DNA from: Paucibacter sp. TC2R-5
GTDB taxonomy: Bacteria; Pseudomonadota; Gammaproteobacteria; Burkholderiales; Burkholderiaceae_C
Direction of reading: 5' to 3'
Assembly: GCF_025717605.1 (NCBI RefSeq)
Contig: NZ_JAJIRQ010000002.1
Coordinates: 577,884 to 641,883, forward strand
Length of the DNA: 64,000 nt
Positions within the stretch are counted from its first letter, which is position 1; the number at the start of each line of letters is the position of its first letter. A program made the position numbers and the translations under genes. The notes under the pieces were generated by a model that did not search any database, was not told the origin of the DNA, and worked only from the letters and a program-made list of their open reading frames with translations. Below, piece by piece: positions 19,716 to 28,621 of this stretch.

Positions 19716-20345
19716 ATGAACCAGCCCTCCCTTGCCCACAGTGCCCCGCGCTCACTTGAGCAGCAGCGCGATGAATTCACCCGCCGGCGCTTCCTCGCTA
19801 TGCCGCTGGCCGGCACCTTGGCCTGGGCCTTGATTGGTTTGGTTGGCTGGCTGGGCACGCCCTTTCAGGCGGTGATGACGCTGTACTTCGGCACCGGGTC
19901 CATCTTCTATCTGGGGGTATTTTTATCCCGTTTCACTGGCGAAAACCTGCTGTCCAGGAACAAGGCCAAGAACGAATTTGACCGGCTGTTTTTGAGCGCC
20001 ATGTTGATGAGTCTGGCGGTGTTCGCCATCGCGCTGCCCTGGGCCAGCCAAGACCATCAATCGCTGCCCTTGACCGTAGGCATCTTGGCCGGTCTGATGT
20101 GGCTGCCCTTCAGCTGGATCATCCAGCATTGGATAGGAGCCTTCCACGCGATTGCACGCACGCTGCTGCTCGTGGCGGCTTGGTACGCTTTCCCCGCGCA
20201 GCGCTTTGTGCTGATACCCGCTCTCATCGTCGGCCTGTACATCATCACCATCGTGGTGCTGGAGCGGCGTTGGAGGCGGCTCAATGGTATCGGGGCTGTT
20301 GTGCAGCACCCCTCGCCGCAGGGTAAGCCTTCGGTGCAGCATTGA
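19716..20345 (+). CDS. Integral membrane protein, DUF7010-like
   Basis: The 209-residue protein has about six predicted transmembrane helices and a short basic N-terminus (DEFTRRRFLAMPLAG). The layout resembles the DUF7010 family of uncharacterised membrane proteins, but I cannot confirm membership. The ATG at 19716 was chosen because it opens the hydrophobic region at a normal distance. It follows the Omp85-like gene by 121 bases and is convergent with the PEP-CTERM gene. No function is proposed. Confidence 0.6.
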   Translation: MNQPSLAHSAPRSLEQQRDEFTRRRFLAMPLAGTLAWALIGLVGWLGTPFQAVMTLYFGTGSIFYLGVFLSRFTGENLLSRNKAKNEFDRLFLSAMLMSLAVFAIALPWASQDHQSLPLTVGILAGLMWLPFSWIIQHWIGAFHAIARTLLLVAAWYAFPAQRFVLIPALIVGLYIITIVVLERRWRRLNGIGAVVQHPSPQGKPSVQH

Positions 20346-20391
20346 GAGAGCGATCGCAGTGGGGCGCTTGAGTACCGGGCGCTCTGAAAGC

Positions 20392-20418
20392 AAAAAAGGG
20401 CGGTCAATCTGACCACCC
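20392..20418 (-). terminator. Intrinsic terminator of the PEP-CTERM gene at 20459
   Basis: On the minus strand GGGTGGTC pairs with GACCGCCC through one G-U pair around a five-base loop, and six T follow. It lies 41 bases beyond the stop of the upstream minus-strand gene. Confidence 0.7.
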
Positions 20419-20458
20419 TCTTCTCGCTTCAGGCGCCAATTGCGCGCCTATTTGTCCT

Positions 20459-20971
20459 TCAGCCTTGGCGCTGACGGCGGGTCATGAAGCCCACGCCACA
20501 CAGACCTGCCAGCAGCAGAGCGTAGGTCTGTGGTTCTGGGACGGGAGCAGTTGCAGCTACCAAAGAACCAGAGAAATTAGCTACTTGATAGTTATACGTT
20601 TTCTTGGCAACAGTTGTCCATCCGGAGTCAACTACACCCTCGACCGTCAAAGTCAATGGAGCTGCCCCTGTGTATTCAATCACTGTGCCACCACGCAATT
20701 TCCCGTCGAGACCTGCAGTCAAATCAAAGTTGTGTCCATCGACCGCCACGCTGGTAAACACTAACTTTGAACCGCTGATGTCGCCGTTGACCACATAGGA
20801 ACCTGCGCTCAAACCTGAGAAAGTCACGGTTTGGGAAAAGATGCCGTCTATGCCAAACTTTGTACTGGAAAAGGTAGCAAGGCCGTCCACGTCAAACACG
20901 GAAGTTGAGGCAAAGGCGCCGACAGTAGAAAGGGCCAAGGCAGCAGCGATAGCGGTAGTTCTGAAGTTCAT
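20459..20971 (-). CDS. PEP-CTERM sorted FxDxA-type secreted protein
   Basis: The 170-residue protein has a signal peptide (about 1-22, ending AFAST) and a Thr/Val/Gly-rich beta domain. Its C-terminus is a complete PEP-CTERM sorting signal: VPEPQTYALLLAGL, a short hydrophobic helix, then RRQRQ. Such proteins are cleaved by an exosortase (EpsH/XrtA) and linked to exopolysaccharide production. The early segment VFDVDGLATF fits the FxDxA subfamily. The ATG at 20971 follows AGGGA; an upstream ATG six codons away is less likely. The exosortase is not in the window. Confidence 0.85.
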   Translation of the reverse strand: MNFRTTAIAAALALSTVGAFASTSVFDVDGLATFSSTKFGIDGIFSQTVTFSGLSAGSYVVNGDISGSKLVFTSVAVDGHNFDLTAGLDGKLRGGTVIEYTGAAPLTLTVEGVVDSGWTTVAKKTYNYQVANFSGSLVAATAPVPEPQTYALLLAGLCGVGFMTRRQRQG

Positions 20972-21247
20972 GGTGATCCCTAATTTCAATTGAGTGGTTG
21001 AAGAGTCAAACCACCGAATTCACTTCTCGATGGCATGGGTTGAACTTTAGGTGGGGGCGTACCAGTTGCGTACCCCTTGGCCCGGGGGGTGGGAGACTTG
21101 CCGTGTGAACTGGGTCACGCAAAAGGCTCCTGTTGCAGGCGCATCACCAACGATTGATGTGCCTGCAACGGACATAGCGCGGCGTTTTTTGGCTAAGGCG
21201 ATATGCGAGACTCGTCAGGCGCAGTCCGCGCCTATGGAAGTTCAGAA

Positions 21248-22237
21248 ATGATGAAAATTTGCATCGTCGGCGCAGGCGCCATCGGCGGCTGGTTTGCCGC
21301 CCACCTTGGGCACAAACTCGGTCAGGAAGTGCAGCTCAGCGCGCTGGCCCGTGGCGCCACGCTGGCCGCCTTGCGCCAGCATGGCTTGCGCATGGATTCG
21401 GCCGGCGGCGAGCGCATCGCGGTGCCGATTTTCGCCAGCGACAAGCCCGCAGACCTGGGTCAGCCCGATCTGATCGTCATCGCCGTCAAAGGCCCGGCGC
21501 TGGCTGCCGTGGCGCCTGCGGTCAAAGCCATGCTGGGCCCGCAGACGAAGGTCTTGGTGGCCATGAACGGCGTGCCTTGGTGGTTCTTCAATGGCCTGGA
21601 AGGCCCTTGCCTTGGGTTGCAACTGCAGTCGGTCGACCCGGGCGGCGTGATCGCGGCGGCGATTCCGGCCGAGCGCGTGATCGGCAGCGTCGTCCATGCG
21701 AGTTGCTCAAGCCCAGAGCCCGGCCTTGTCAAACATGTGATGGGCATGGGCCTGATCCTCGGTGACCCGGCCGGTGGCCGCCCCGCGCATATCACCGAGC
21801 TGGTCGAGCTGCTGAGCCGCGCCGGCTTCAACGCGACGGTTTCCGAGCGCATCCAAAAAGACATTTGGTACAAGCTCTGGGGCAATATGACCATGAACCC
21901 GATCTCTGCGCTGACGGGCGCCACCTGTGACCGGATTCTGGATGACGAGCTGGTGCGCGGCTTCGTCACCGCCGTGATGCTTGAAGCCAGCGCCATCGGT
22001 GAGCGCATTGGCTGCGCGGTTGGCCAGACGCCGCAAGAGCGCCATGCAGTAACGCGCAAACTCGGCGCATTCAAAACCTCGATGCTGCAGGACGTCGAGG
22101 CCGGCCGGCCGTTAGAGTTGGATGCGCTGGTCGCTTCGGTGCGCGAGATCGGCCAGCACATTGGCTTGGCCACGCCCTATACCGATGCGATGCTTGGCCT
22201 GACGCGCTTGATGGCGCAGACGCGGGGGCTGGTGTGA
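21248..22237 (+). CDS. 2-dehydropantoate 2-reductase family protein (PanE/ApbA)
   Basis: The 329-residue oxidoreductase has an N-terminal NADPH-binding Rossmann motif (KICIVGAGAIGGWFAAHL). The C-terminal helical domain contains KDIWYKLWGNMTMNP, which holds the catalytic Lys and Asn of the ketopantoate reductase family. The reaction would be ketopantoate plus NADPH to pantoate, in CoA biosynthesis. Burkholderiales often carry several paralogues acting on other 2-keto acids, so no gene symbol is given. The ATG pair at 21248/21251 opens the Rossmann fold directly, and an upstream in-frame extension was rejected. Confidence 0.82.
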   Translation: MMKICIVGAGAIGGWFAAHLGHKLGQEVQLSALARGATLAALRQHGLRMDSAGGERIAVPIFASDKPADLGQPDLIVIAVKGPALAAVAPAVKAMLGPQTKVLVAMNGVPWWFFNGLEGPCLGLQLQSVDPGGVIAAAIPAERVIGSVVHASCSSPEPGLVKHVMGMGLILGDPAGGRPAHITELVELLSRAGFNATVSERIQKDIWYKLWGNMTMNPISALTGATCDRILDDELVRGFVTAVMLEASAIGERIGCAVGQTPQERHAVTRKLGAFKTSMLQDVEAGRPLELDALVASVREIGQHIGLATPYTDAMLGLTRLMAQTRGLV

Positions 22238-22239
22238 CC

Positions 22240-22403
22240 TATCCCCTTGATTCTTGGCTAAATAGCGGCTCTGCCCTCACCAAAAAGCCGCCGATTGATT
22301 CTGCTCGTGGCAACGCCCCAAAATGGCGAGCACGCGACCCGGAGCCTTGAACCAGGATGAAGGGGATAAAAGGTTTGGGTCAGGATTGACTGAGAACCAA
22401 ACC
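22240..22403. repeat. Nested inverted repeats between convergent genes
   Basis: TATCCCCTT (22240-22248) pairs perfectly with AAGGGGATA (22360-22368). Inside, TGCTCG pairs with CGAGCA. Immediately right, GGTTTGG (22372-22378) pairs with CCAAACC (22397-22403). It fills the gap between convergent genes and may be a bidirectional terminator or a folded extragenic element. Confidence 0.5.
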
Positions 22404-22408
22404 CACGC

Positions 22409-22633
22409 CTACTTACGTTCGTAAGTGATTTTGTTGCTGCCACCATCGCAGCTGCCTACGACCTTCGCCTCTCCAACCTTGTCATTGGCAACGATCTCAA
22501 GCGTGTACGCCTTCACGCCTTTGGCGTCGAGCTTGGCGGCAATCTCGGACTTGAGTTCCTCGCAGGGCTTGGCCGCTTGGGCAGCGCCGATACCGAACAG
22601 CAGGGACAGAGCCAGGGCGTAAGACTTATTCAT
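22409..22633 (-). CDS. DUF1161 family small periplasmic protein
   Basis: The 74-residue protein has a signal peptide (residues 1-20, ending AQA) and a mature DUF1161 domain. Recognisable parts are KPCEELKSEIAAKLDAKGVK, then GEAKVVGSCDGGSNKI. The two Cys (in PCEEL and GSCDG) probably form a disulfide. The function of this family is unknown, and E. coli homologues are periplasmic. The ATG at 22633 follows a GGAG at good spacing. It stands alone between convergent and co-directional neighbours. Confidence 0.82.
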   Translation of the reverse strand: MNKSYALALSLLFGIGAAQAAKPCEELKSEIAAKLDAKGVKAYTLEIVANDKVGEAKVVGSCDGGSNKITYERK

Positions 22634-22754
22634 GCACATCTCCAAGACAAGGTCGAAACGTTGCGTTCGAGTGCCGTCCTTGAAGTGCGGCCACCCTACA
22701 GTTTTGGCATTATGTTCCCGTCATGCAGACATCGCGCACGGGTATGCCCTGGGT

Positions 22755-23717
22755 TCAATTGGGCCCCGGACCGACAAATGCCGCCCGTTTGTCCTTGAAG
22801 AACTCCCACCCTAGCTCGGCCGTCTCGAAATCGGCATTCTGCGCGCCGGTCAGCCAGTTGATCCAGCGCGGGTACCGCCTCGTTGGGCTGGGTTCGGCGT
22901 GCCCGCCTCGGTCAATCCGGATCAGGCTAACTTGCAATTGTTGCGGATCTTTACCCCAAATCCAGCGAGTTGCACGCGTCTTGTCCTTGGCTTGGCGATG
23001 CGGGAACTCATGTGACACTGCATCGCCCGTGAGCCCGGCCAGCTGACGCCACACCAAGGCCGAGGCTTCGATGCCCAGCATGGCGCCGGCCTGACGCCGG
23101 TTTTTCAAAAAATTGCCTCCGCCATAACGCACCAGCGGATCGGTGCTGCTGGCGATCAACAGGGCGGAGATCGGCGTTTGCGGCGGCGCACATTGGCTGT
23201 TCAGCGGCATCGAGGCCAGCACGGCCGAAAACGCCGCCAGCTTGGGCGCCAACTCCGTTGCCACGCGAAACGCCATCATGCCGCCCTTGGACACGCCCAT
23301 TACATAGACCCGCGCCGCGTCGACGCCATGGGCTGCAATCAGCTCGTCAATTAGGGCGCCGATGAAGCCACAGTCGTCGGTCTTGGCGTTGACGCGCGCG
23401 TCGGCAAAGGCGTCGTTCCAACTGTGTCCGCTGCCCTCGGGCGCCGCCACCAGGCATTGCTCACGCTCGGCAATCTCCAGCCAATGCGCCAGCGGCGAGG
23501 GTGGGAAGCTTTGGCCCAGCAACTGCGCGGCCGAGGCGCCGAAGCCGTGCAAGAGGATCACCAAGGGACGCGGGCCAGTCGGGCCTTGGCTGGGTCGGGC
23601 GAGCAGGAATTTGCGCGGGCCTTCGGGGCGCTGCAACTGGTGTTTGCTGATCGCGGCCACCGGACCATGGACGACGCTGCTGCCCAGAAAGAACCTGCGT
23701 AGTGATGCGAATGACAT
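22755..23717 (-). CDS. Alpha/beta hydrolase, PHB depolymerase/LpqC-like
   Basis: The 320-residue hydrolase contains an oxyanion region (PLVILLHGFGASAAQL) and a nucleophile elbow GVSKGGMM with Ser near residue 144. The late His in RGGHAEPSP fits the catalytic triad. The subgroup resembles esterase D/PHB-depolymerase-like proteins of the LpqC type. The substrate is unknown. The start codon overlaps the stop of the ABC exporter gene (TGATG), so the two are translationally coupled. The N-terminus has a weakly hydrophobic segment but no clear cleavage site, so cellular location is uncertain. Confidence 0.75.
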   Translation of the reverse strand: MSFASLRRFFLGSSVVHGPVAAISKHQLQRPEGPRKFLLARPSQGPTGPRPLVILLHGFGASAAQLLGQSFPPSPLAHWLEIAEREQCLVAAPEGSGHSWNDAFADARVNAKTDDCGFIGALIDELIAAHGVDAARVYVMGVSKGGMMAFRVATELAPKLAAFSAVLASMPLNSQCAPPQTPISALLIASSTDPLVRYGGGNFLKNRRQAGAMLGIEASALVWRQLAGLTGDAVSHEFPHRQAKDKTRATRWIWGKDPQQLQVSLIRIDRGGHAEPSPTRRYPRWINWLTGAQNADFETAELGWEFFKDKRAAFVGPGPN

Positions 23718-25489
23718 CAAATCATCTCACCCGTCTGCAGCCGCCACAGTGCCGCATAGGCCCCACCCTGCGCAACTAACTCGTCATGCGTGCCACTCTC
23801 GACGATCTGTCCATGCTCCAAGAGGTGGATGCAATGAGCTTGGCGCACCGTCGACAAGCGATGCGCGATCACCAGCGTCGTGCGACCTTGGCTGACGATG
23901 TTCAGCGAACGTTGAATGGCCGCCTCGGTTTCGTTGTCGACCGCGCTGGTTGCTTCGTCCAGGATCAAGAGCGGCGGGTTCTTCAAGATAGCGCGGGCCA
24001 GCGCCAAGCGCTGACGCTGGCCGCCGCTGAGCTTTTGCCCGCGCTCGCCAACGCGGGTGGCAAAGCCCAAGGGCAGGCGCTCAATGAACTCCAGGCTCTC
24101 TGACAGGCGCGCTGCCTCATGGATCTGTGCATCGCTGGCCTGGGCCATGCCGTAGGCGATGTTCTCGGCGATCGTGCCATCGGTCAAAAAGCTGTCCTGC
24201 GCGACATAGCCGATCGCGCGCCGCAGATCCTGCAGGTTCAACTCGCCAATTGGCCGACCGTCGAACAGAATGCGGCCCTGCTGCGGCTCGTAAAAACGCA
24301 AGAGCAGCTTGACCAAGGTGGACTTGCCCGAACCGGTGCTGCCGACGAAGGCAACCGTCTGACCCGCCGGAATGCCGAGATTCAGGGTTTGCAGCGTCGG
24401 CTGCTCTGCATAGGCAAAGCTGACGTTCTCGAAGCTCAAGCCACCACGCGCCTGTTCGACCGGGAAATGTTCGCCTTCGTAAGCAATCTTGATCGGTGTG
24501 GCCAGCAGGTCGAGCGCGCGTTGGGCGGCTGCCATCGAGCGCTGGTACATATCGGCCACCTCGGCCAGGCGCGTCATTGGCCAGAGCAGGCGCTGGGTCA
24601 GGAAGACCAGCACTGAGTAGGCGCCAACGGCCAAATCGCCATGAATGGTGAGCCAGCCGCCGTAAAGCAAGGTGGCGGTGAAGCCGGCCAGAATGCCCAT
24701 GCGTATGACCGGCGTGATCGCCGAGCTGAGCCGGATCGCGCTGGCATTGGCGACGCGGTAGGCATCGCTGGCCTGGCCGATATGTGCGGCTTCCAGCGTC
24801 TCGGTCGCGAAGGCCTTGATGGTGGCCAGGCCGAGCAGGTTGTTGTTCAAGCGCGCCGACACATCGCCGGCCGCTTCGCGCACCACCGCGTAACGCGGCG
24901 CCAGGCGCTTCTGGAACCAGAAAGTACCGAACAGAATCAGCGGCACCGGCAGCAGCGCCACCACTGCCAGGCCCGGCTGCAAGGCAAAGAACACCGCGCT
25001 GACCATGACGGAGGAACACACCACCTGGATGATCTGGTTGGCGCCGCCGTTCAGGAAGCGCTCCAGCTGATTGATGTCGTCGTTCAAGACCGACATCAGC
25101 GCGCCGGTGCGCTGATTTTCGAAGTAACTCAGCTCAAGCTTTTGCACATGGCTATAGGTGTCCAGGCGCAGCTCATGCTGGATGTTCTGCGCCAAGCCGC
25201 GCCATTTCAGCTCCAGCAAATATTCGAAACCCGACTCGCCTATCCACACCGCGATGTTCAAACCTCCCAGGAACAGCAGCTGCTGCCAGGTGTCGGTGAT
25301 GCCGAAGTTGACGAGGATGTTCTTGGCCAAAAAGCTCTGCTCGCCGCGCACCACCACGTCCACCGCCGCGCCAATCAGCACCTCGGGCAGGATGTCGAAG
25401 AATTTGTTGAGGATGGAGTACAGCGTGGCCAGGCGGATATCGCGCCGGTGGCCTTGGGCGTAAGCCAGCAGTTTTTTGAAGGGGTGCAT
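23717..25489 (-). CDS. ABC exporter half-transporter (permease-ATPase fusion, MsbA-like)
   Basis: The 590-residue protein joins a six-helix type IV ABC transmembrane domain (about residues 15-310) to a nucleotide-binding domain. The latter has Walker A GSTGSGKST, signature LSGGQRQRLALARAIL, Walker B LLILDEATSAVD and the switch His in VIAHRLST. It would work as a homodimer exporting a lipid, peptide or drug across the inner membrane. All catalytic motifs are intact. The downstream hydrolase is translationally coupled to it, hinting that the cargo may be a hydrolysable ester or lipid, which is inference only. Confidence 0.88.
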   Translation of the reverse strand: MHPFKKLLAYAQGHRRDIRLATLYSILNKFFDILPEVLIGAAVDVVVRGEQSFLAKNILVNFGITDTWQQLLFLGGLNIAVWIGESGFEYLLELKWRGLAQNIQHELRLDTYSHVQKLELSYFENQRTGALMSVLNDDINQLERFLNGGANQIIQVVCSSVMVSAVFFALQPGLAVVALLPVPLILFGTFWFQKRLAPRYAVVREAAGDVSARLNNNLLGLATIKAFATETLEAAHIGQASDAYRVANASAIRLSSAITPVIRMGILAGFTATLLYGGWLTIHGDLAVGAYSVLVFLTQRLLWPMTRLAEVADMYQRSMAAAQRALDLLATPIKIAYEGEHFPVEQARGGLSFENVSFAYAEQPTLQTLNLGIPAGQTVAFVGSTGSGKSTLVKLLLRFYEPQQGRILFDGRPIGELNLQDLRRAIGYVAQDSFLTDGTIAENIAYGMAQASDAQIHEAARLSESLEFIERLPLGFATRVGERGQKLSGGQRQRLALARAILKNPPLLILDEATSAVDNETEAAIQRSLNIVSQGRTTLVIAHRLSTVRQAHCIHLLEHGQIVESGTHDELVAQGGAYAALWRLQTGEMI

Positions 25490-25588
25490 TTGTGGGGGTC
25501 AGAAGGACATTGCGACACAGCGTAACTGAGTTTTCCCGCTTGACTTACCATCTGCTGCCTCGCCTTCATTGCAACTCAGGACAGCACC

Positions 25589-26209
25589 ATGAGCCAACTC
25601 AAACTCACCTATTTCGACTTCCACGGCGGCCGCGCCGAGCCCGCACGGCTGGCCTTTCATATCGGCGGCGTGCCATTTGAGGATTACCGCTTCAGCTTCC
25701 CGGAGTTCGAGGAGGTGCGCAAGACCACACCGCTGAGCCAGGTGCCCACCTTGCATGTGGACGGCGTGCAGGTCACGCAGTGCGACGCGATCATCCGTTA
25801 TGCGGGCAAGCTGGCGAATCTGTATCCGAGCGACCCTTTCCAGGCGCTGCTCTGCGATGAGGTGATGTGCGTGGTCGAAGAGGCCTCGGTCAAGCTGGGC
25901 CCCAGCTTTCGCATGACGGGTGAAGAGCAAAAGCAAGCACGGCTCGCTTTGGTCAACGGCTCGATGCCGGTCTATCTGCGCTGGCTGGAAAAGCAGCTCT
26001 TGGCTCACGGCGGTGAGTACTTTGCCGACCATCGATTGACGGTGGCGGATCTCAAGGTGTTTATCGATGTGCGAGGCCTGAACTCGGGTCGCCTCGACCA
26101 TGTGCCCCGCGATCTGGTCGAGCAGGTCGCACCGGCCCTTAACGCGCATATGCAGCGGATTGCGGCCACGCCGGCAGTCGCGGCGTATTACGCCAAGTTC
26201 GGCATGTAA
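25589..26209 (+). CDS. Glutathione S-transferase, sigma-like class
   Basis: The 206-residue GST starts with LKLTYFDFHGGRAEPARLAF, the hallmark of alpha/mu/pi/sigma-type enzymes that use an N-terminal Tyr (here Tyr8) to activate glutathione. The cis-Pro segment SQVPTLHVDG and the TQCDAIIRY glutathione-binding turn are present, and the C-terminal all-helical domain contains LTVADLKVF. It conjugates glutathione to electrophiles, or acts as an isomerase, in the cytoplasm. It is divergent from the ABC exporter gene. A hairpin follows the stop. The substrate is unknown. Confidence 0.87.
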   Translation: MSQLKLTYFDFHGGRAEPARLAFHIGGVPFEDYRFSFPEFEEVRKTTPLSQVPTLHVDGVQVTQCDAIIRYAGKLANLYPSDPFQALLCDEVMCVVEEASVKLGPSFRMTGEEQKQARLALVNGSMPVYLRWLEKQLLAHGGEYFADHRLTVADLKVFIDVRGLNSGRLDHVPRDLVEQVAPALNAHMQRIAATPAVAAYYAKFGM

Positions 26210-26217
26210 GAGCCTCC

Positions 26218-26249
26218 AGGCGCCCGCATCCGAACGGATGTTGGCGCTT
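26218..26249 (+). terminator. Probable terminator hairpin after the GST gene
   Basis: CATCCG and CGGATG close on a two-base loop, and a second stem of seven pairs continues outside an internal bulge (AGGCGCC with GGCGCTT). Only AATT follows, so termination may be weak or Rho-aided. Confidence 0.45.
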
Positions 26250-26311
26250 AATTGGCGTGTCATGTGGCTGGGCGATGCTGATGCGACCCTTTCCTCCAAA
26301 CAGGACTCCAC

Positions 26312-27595
26312 ATGAATATGCACGCTATCTCCGTCGCGCTATGCGCCTTGGCTGCCACCGCTGCCGCCACATCCGCTCAGGCTCTTCCTGCAATTGACCC
26401 CAGCCCGCTGCCGGCCAAGGTCTGGAACACACTCAGCGGTGCTGCTCCCCTCGTCATCGGCCATCGCGGCGCCTCTGGCTATCGCCCCGAGCACACGCTG
26501 GAAGGCTATGCCCTGGCTATTGCCCAAGGCGCCAACTACATCGAGCCCGATCTGGTGATGACCAAAGACGGCGAGTTGATCGCCCGCCACGAGCCCCTCT
26601 TGGCCCGCGTCGAACTGAATGCAAATGGCACCATCAAGATGGTGAACGGCGCACCGGTGCTGAACCGTACCGACAGCAGCACCAACGTCTGGCAACTGGC
26701 CAAGTATGCGGACCGCCTGACTGTCAAGAATGTTGACGGCGTGAAAACGGCCGGCTGGTTCGCCGAAGATTTCACCGCCGCCGAGATCCGCAACGACATC
26801 CGCGCCCAAGAGCGCCTGCGCGATCTGCGCCTGGGCAATAACGCCTATAACAACCAGTTCGTGATCCCGACGCTGCAAGAGGTGATCAATCTGGCCAAGG
26901 CCAAGACCTTGGAAACCGGCCGCGTCATCGGCATCTACCCCGAGACAAAGCACCCGAGCTATTTCAAGAACTTCACCGACGCCAACGGCCTGCAGCGCAT
27001 GGAGGACAAGTTGATCGCCACGCTGCACGCCAACTACGGCAATGACCACAACGCGCCGGTGTTCATCCAGTCCTTCGAGGTGCACAACCTCGAGTACATC
27101 AACAGCAAGACCGACATCAAGATCATTCAGTTGCTCAACGGCAGCGGCAACCCTTTTGATGATGGTCGCAGCTATGCCGAGTTGGCCTCGGCGGCCGGTT
27201 TGGACAGCATCAAGACCTATGCCGATGGCGTAGGCTCCAACACCAATTTGATGATTCCGCTGGTGGGCGGCAAGTTGGGCTCGCCGACGCAGCTGATCGC
27301 CAACGCGCATCAGCGCGGCCTGGCCGTGCATGGCTGGACCTTCCGCGCGGAGAACGTGTTCTTGCCGAATGAGTTCGACAGCAGTGCCGACCCGGCCGCC
27401 TATGGCGATCTGACCGGCCAGATCAAGGCCTTTGTCGATCTGGGCATGGACGGCTTCTTCACCGATCAACCCCTGTTAGGCGTCGCTGCCGTGGCCACGC
27501 TGTCGGCCGTGCCGGAGCCGCAGACCTATGCGCTGATGTTGGGCGGCTTGGTGGGGGTGTTGAGTTTGGCGCGGCGGCAAAAACGCGCCAATTGA
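26312..27595 (+). CDS. Secreted glycerophosphodiester phosphodiesterase with PEP-CTERM anchor
   Basis: The 427-residue protein has a signal peptide (1-24) and a GDPD TIM-barrel. Catalytic features include HRGASGYRPEHT starting at His51, the metal ligands Glu78 and Asp80 in YIEPDLVM, and His93 in ARHEP. It would hydrolyse glycerophosphodiesters to glycerol-3-phosphate and an alcohol outside the inner membrane. The C-terminus is a full PEP-CTERM sorting signal (VPEPQTYALMLGGLVG, then ARRQKR), so an exosortase should process it. The sorting core is almost identical to that of the protein at 20459. Enzymes with this tail are less common than structural proteins. Confidence 0.88.
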   Translation: MNMHAISVALCALAATAAATSAQALPAIDPSPLPAKVWNTLSGAAPLVIGHRGASGYRPEHTLEGYALAIAQGANYIEPDLVMTKDGELIARHEPLLARVELNANGTIKMVNGAPVLNRTDSSTNVWQLAKYADRLTVKNVDGVKTAGWFAEDFTAAEIRNDIRAQERLRDLRLGNNAYNNQFVIPTLQEVINLAKAKTLETGRVIGIYPETKHPSYFKNFTDANGLQRMEDKLIATLHANYGNDHNAPVFIQSFEVHNLEYINSKTDIKIIQLLNGSGNPFDDGRSYAELASAAGLDSIKTYADGVGSNTNLMIPLVGGKLGSPTQLIANAHQRGLAVHGWTFRAENVFLPNEFDSSADPAAYGDLTGQIKAFVDLGMDGFFTDQPLLGVAAVATLSAVPEPQTYALMLGGLVGVLSLARRQKRAN

Positions 27596-27618
27596 CTCAG
27601 CGAAAAGTGTCGGCCTGA

Positions 27619-28485
27619 TCAGGGCATCGGGGTGAGGCTGCGCAGATAGGCGATCATGGCCGCCATATCCTCGTCCTTGATCGACCGATAGAAGCCGTAG
27701 GCCATCGGCGGCTTGTAGGGTTTGCCTTGGCGGTCCACACCCTCGCGGACGGCCTTGGCGATTTGGGCGTCGCTCCAGTCTTTCAGTCCGTTGGCGTGAG
27801 AAGTTAGATTGCGGGCGACACTCTCGCCCCAAGGTCCTTTGAAGGTCTGGCCGCCCGCGCCCAGCTTGTCCATTTCCAGGCGACCCTGCTGACTGCGAGG
27901 CGTGTGGCACTCCATGCAATGCCCCATCCGCACCAAGTACTCGCCGGTCTTCAGTTTGTCATTGCTGGAGGGCGCGGCCACGGAGACCAGCGCAGGCCCA
28001 TAGTTCGGAGGCAGGGGAATAGCGTAAGTCGATTTGGCGACCGCGTTGCGGATCGGTGGCTGCTCTCTCATGTAAGCAATCAGCGCGGCCAGATCCCGGT
28101 CTGAAATATGCCGGTACATCTCGATCGGCATCGGCGGGCCGATGATGCTTTTGTCGGGGCGCACACCCTCGCGGATGGCCTTGGCCAATTGCGCGTCGGT
28201 CCATTTGCCGATGCCGGTTTCCGGGTCGGGGGTGATGTTGGGCGCCATCGCCTTGAACACCTGCTCATCAAACACCATGCCGCCCGACAAACCCTTCTCG
28301 AACAAGGGCTGGCCCTGCTCGCCTCGGGCCATATGGCAGTTGCCGCAGGCGACAACACCATTCATCAGGTATTTGCCTCGCTCCAGTAGCGCGGCGTCGC
28401 GCGCCTGCGCCGCTGGGGCGCCCAGCCCGAGCCCAAGGCCCAGCAGCAAAATCGCCCGGAACAGGCTAGTTGACCTTCTTTGCAT
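27619..28485 (-). CDS. Dihaem c-type cytochrome
   Basis: The 288-residue periplasmic protein has a signal peptide (about 1-28, ending AAQA) and two cytochrome c domains. Each has a CxxCH haem site (CGNCH near residue 47 and CMECH near 190). Each also has a later Met that could be the sixth ligand, in repeated segments of the [11 protein letters not shown] and [12 protein letters not shown] type. Such proteins carry electrons between dehydrogenases and terminal oxidases. No partner dehydrogenase is adjacent, so the electron donor is unknown. It is divergent from proA. Confidence 0.87.
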   Translation of the reverse strand: MQRRSTSLFRAILLLGLGLGLGAPAAQARDAALLERGKYLMNGVVACGNCHMARGEQGQPLFEKGLSGGMVFDEQVFKAMAPNITPDPETGIGKWTDAQLAKAIREGVRPDKSIIGPPMPIEMYRHISDRDLAALIAYMREQPPIRNAVAKSTYAIPLPPNYGPALVSVAAPSSNDKLKTGEYLVRMGHCMECHTPRSQQGRLEMDKLGAGGQTFKGPWGESVARNLTSHANGLKDWSDAQIAKAVREGVDRQGKPYKPPMAYGFYRSIKDEDMAAMIAYLRSLTPMP

Positions 28486-28621
28486 AGAGCACTCCTGTCG
28501 CAGCCCGAGCGGGCGAGGATTGAAGAATGAATTCGCCGGCGGCGATTATTGCGGCGGCTTTGCCGTCTGTCGAGCGTCGCCGTTTCGGGCCAGGGCTGCG
28601 CCATCGGTGAAAATGCCAAAC

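Noticed and set aside
26339-27469. Long minus-strand frame opposite the glycerophosphodiesterase
   Set aside because: The plus strand carries a complete GDPD domain with signal peptide and sorting tail, so the antisense frame is a GC artefact.
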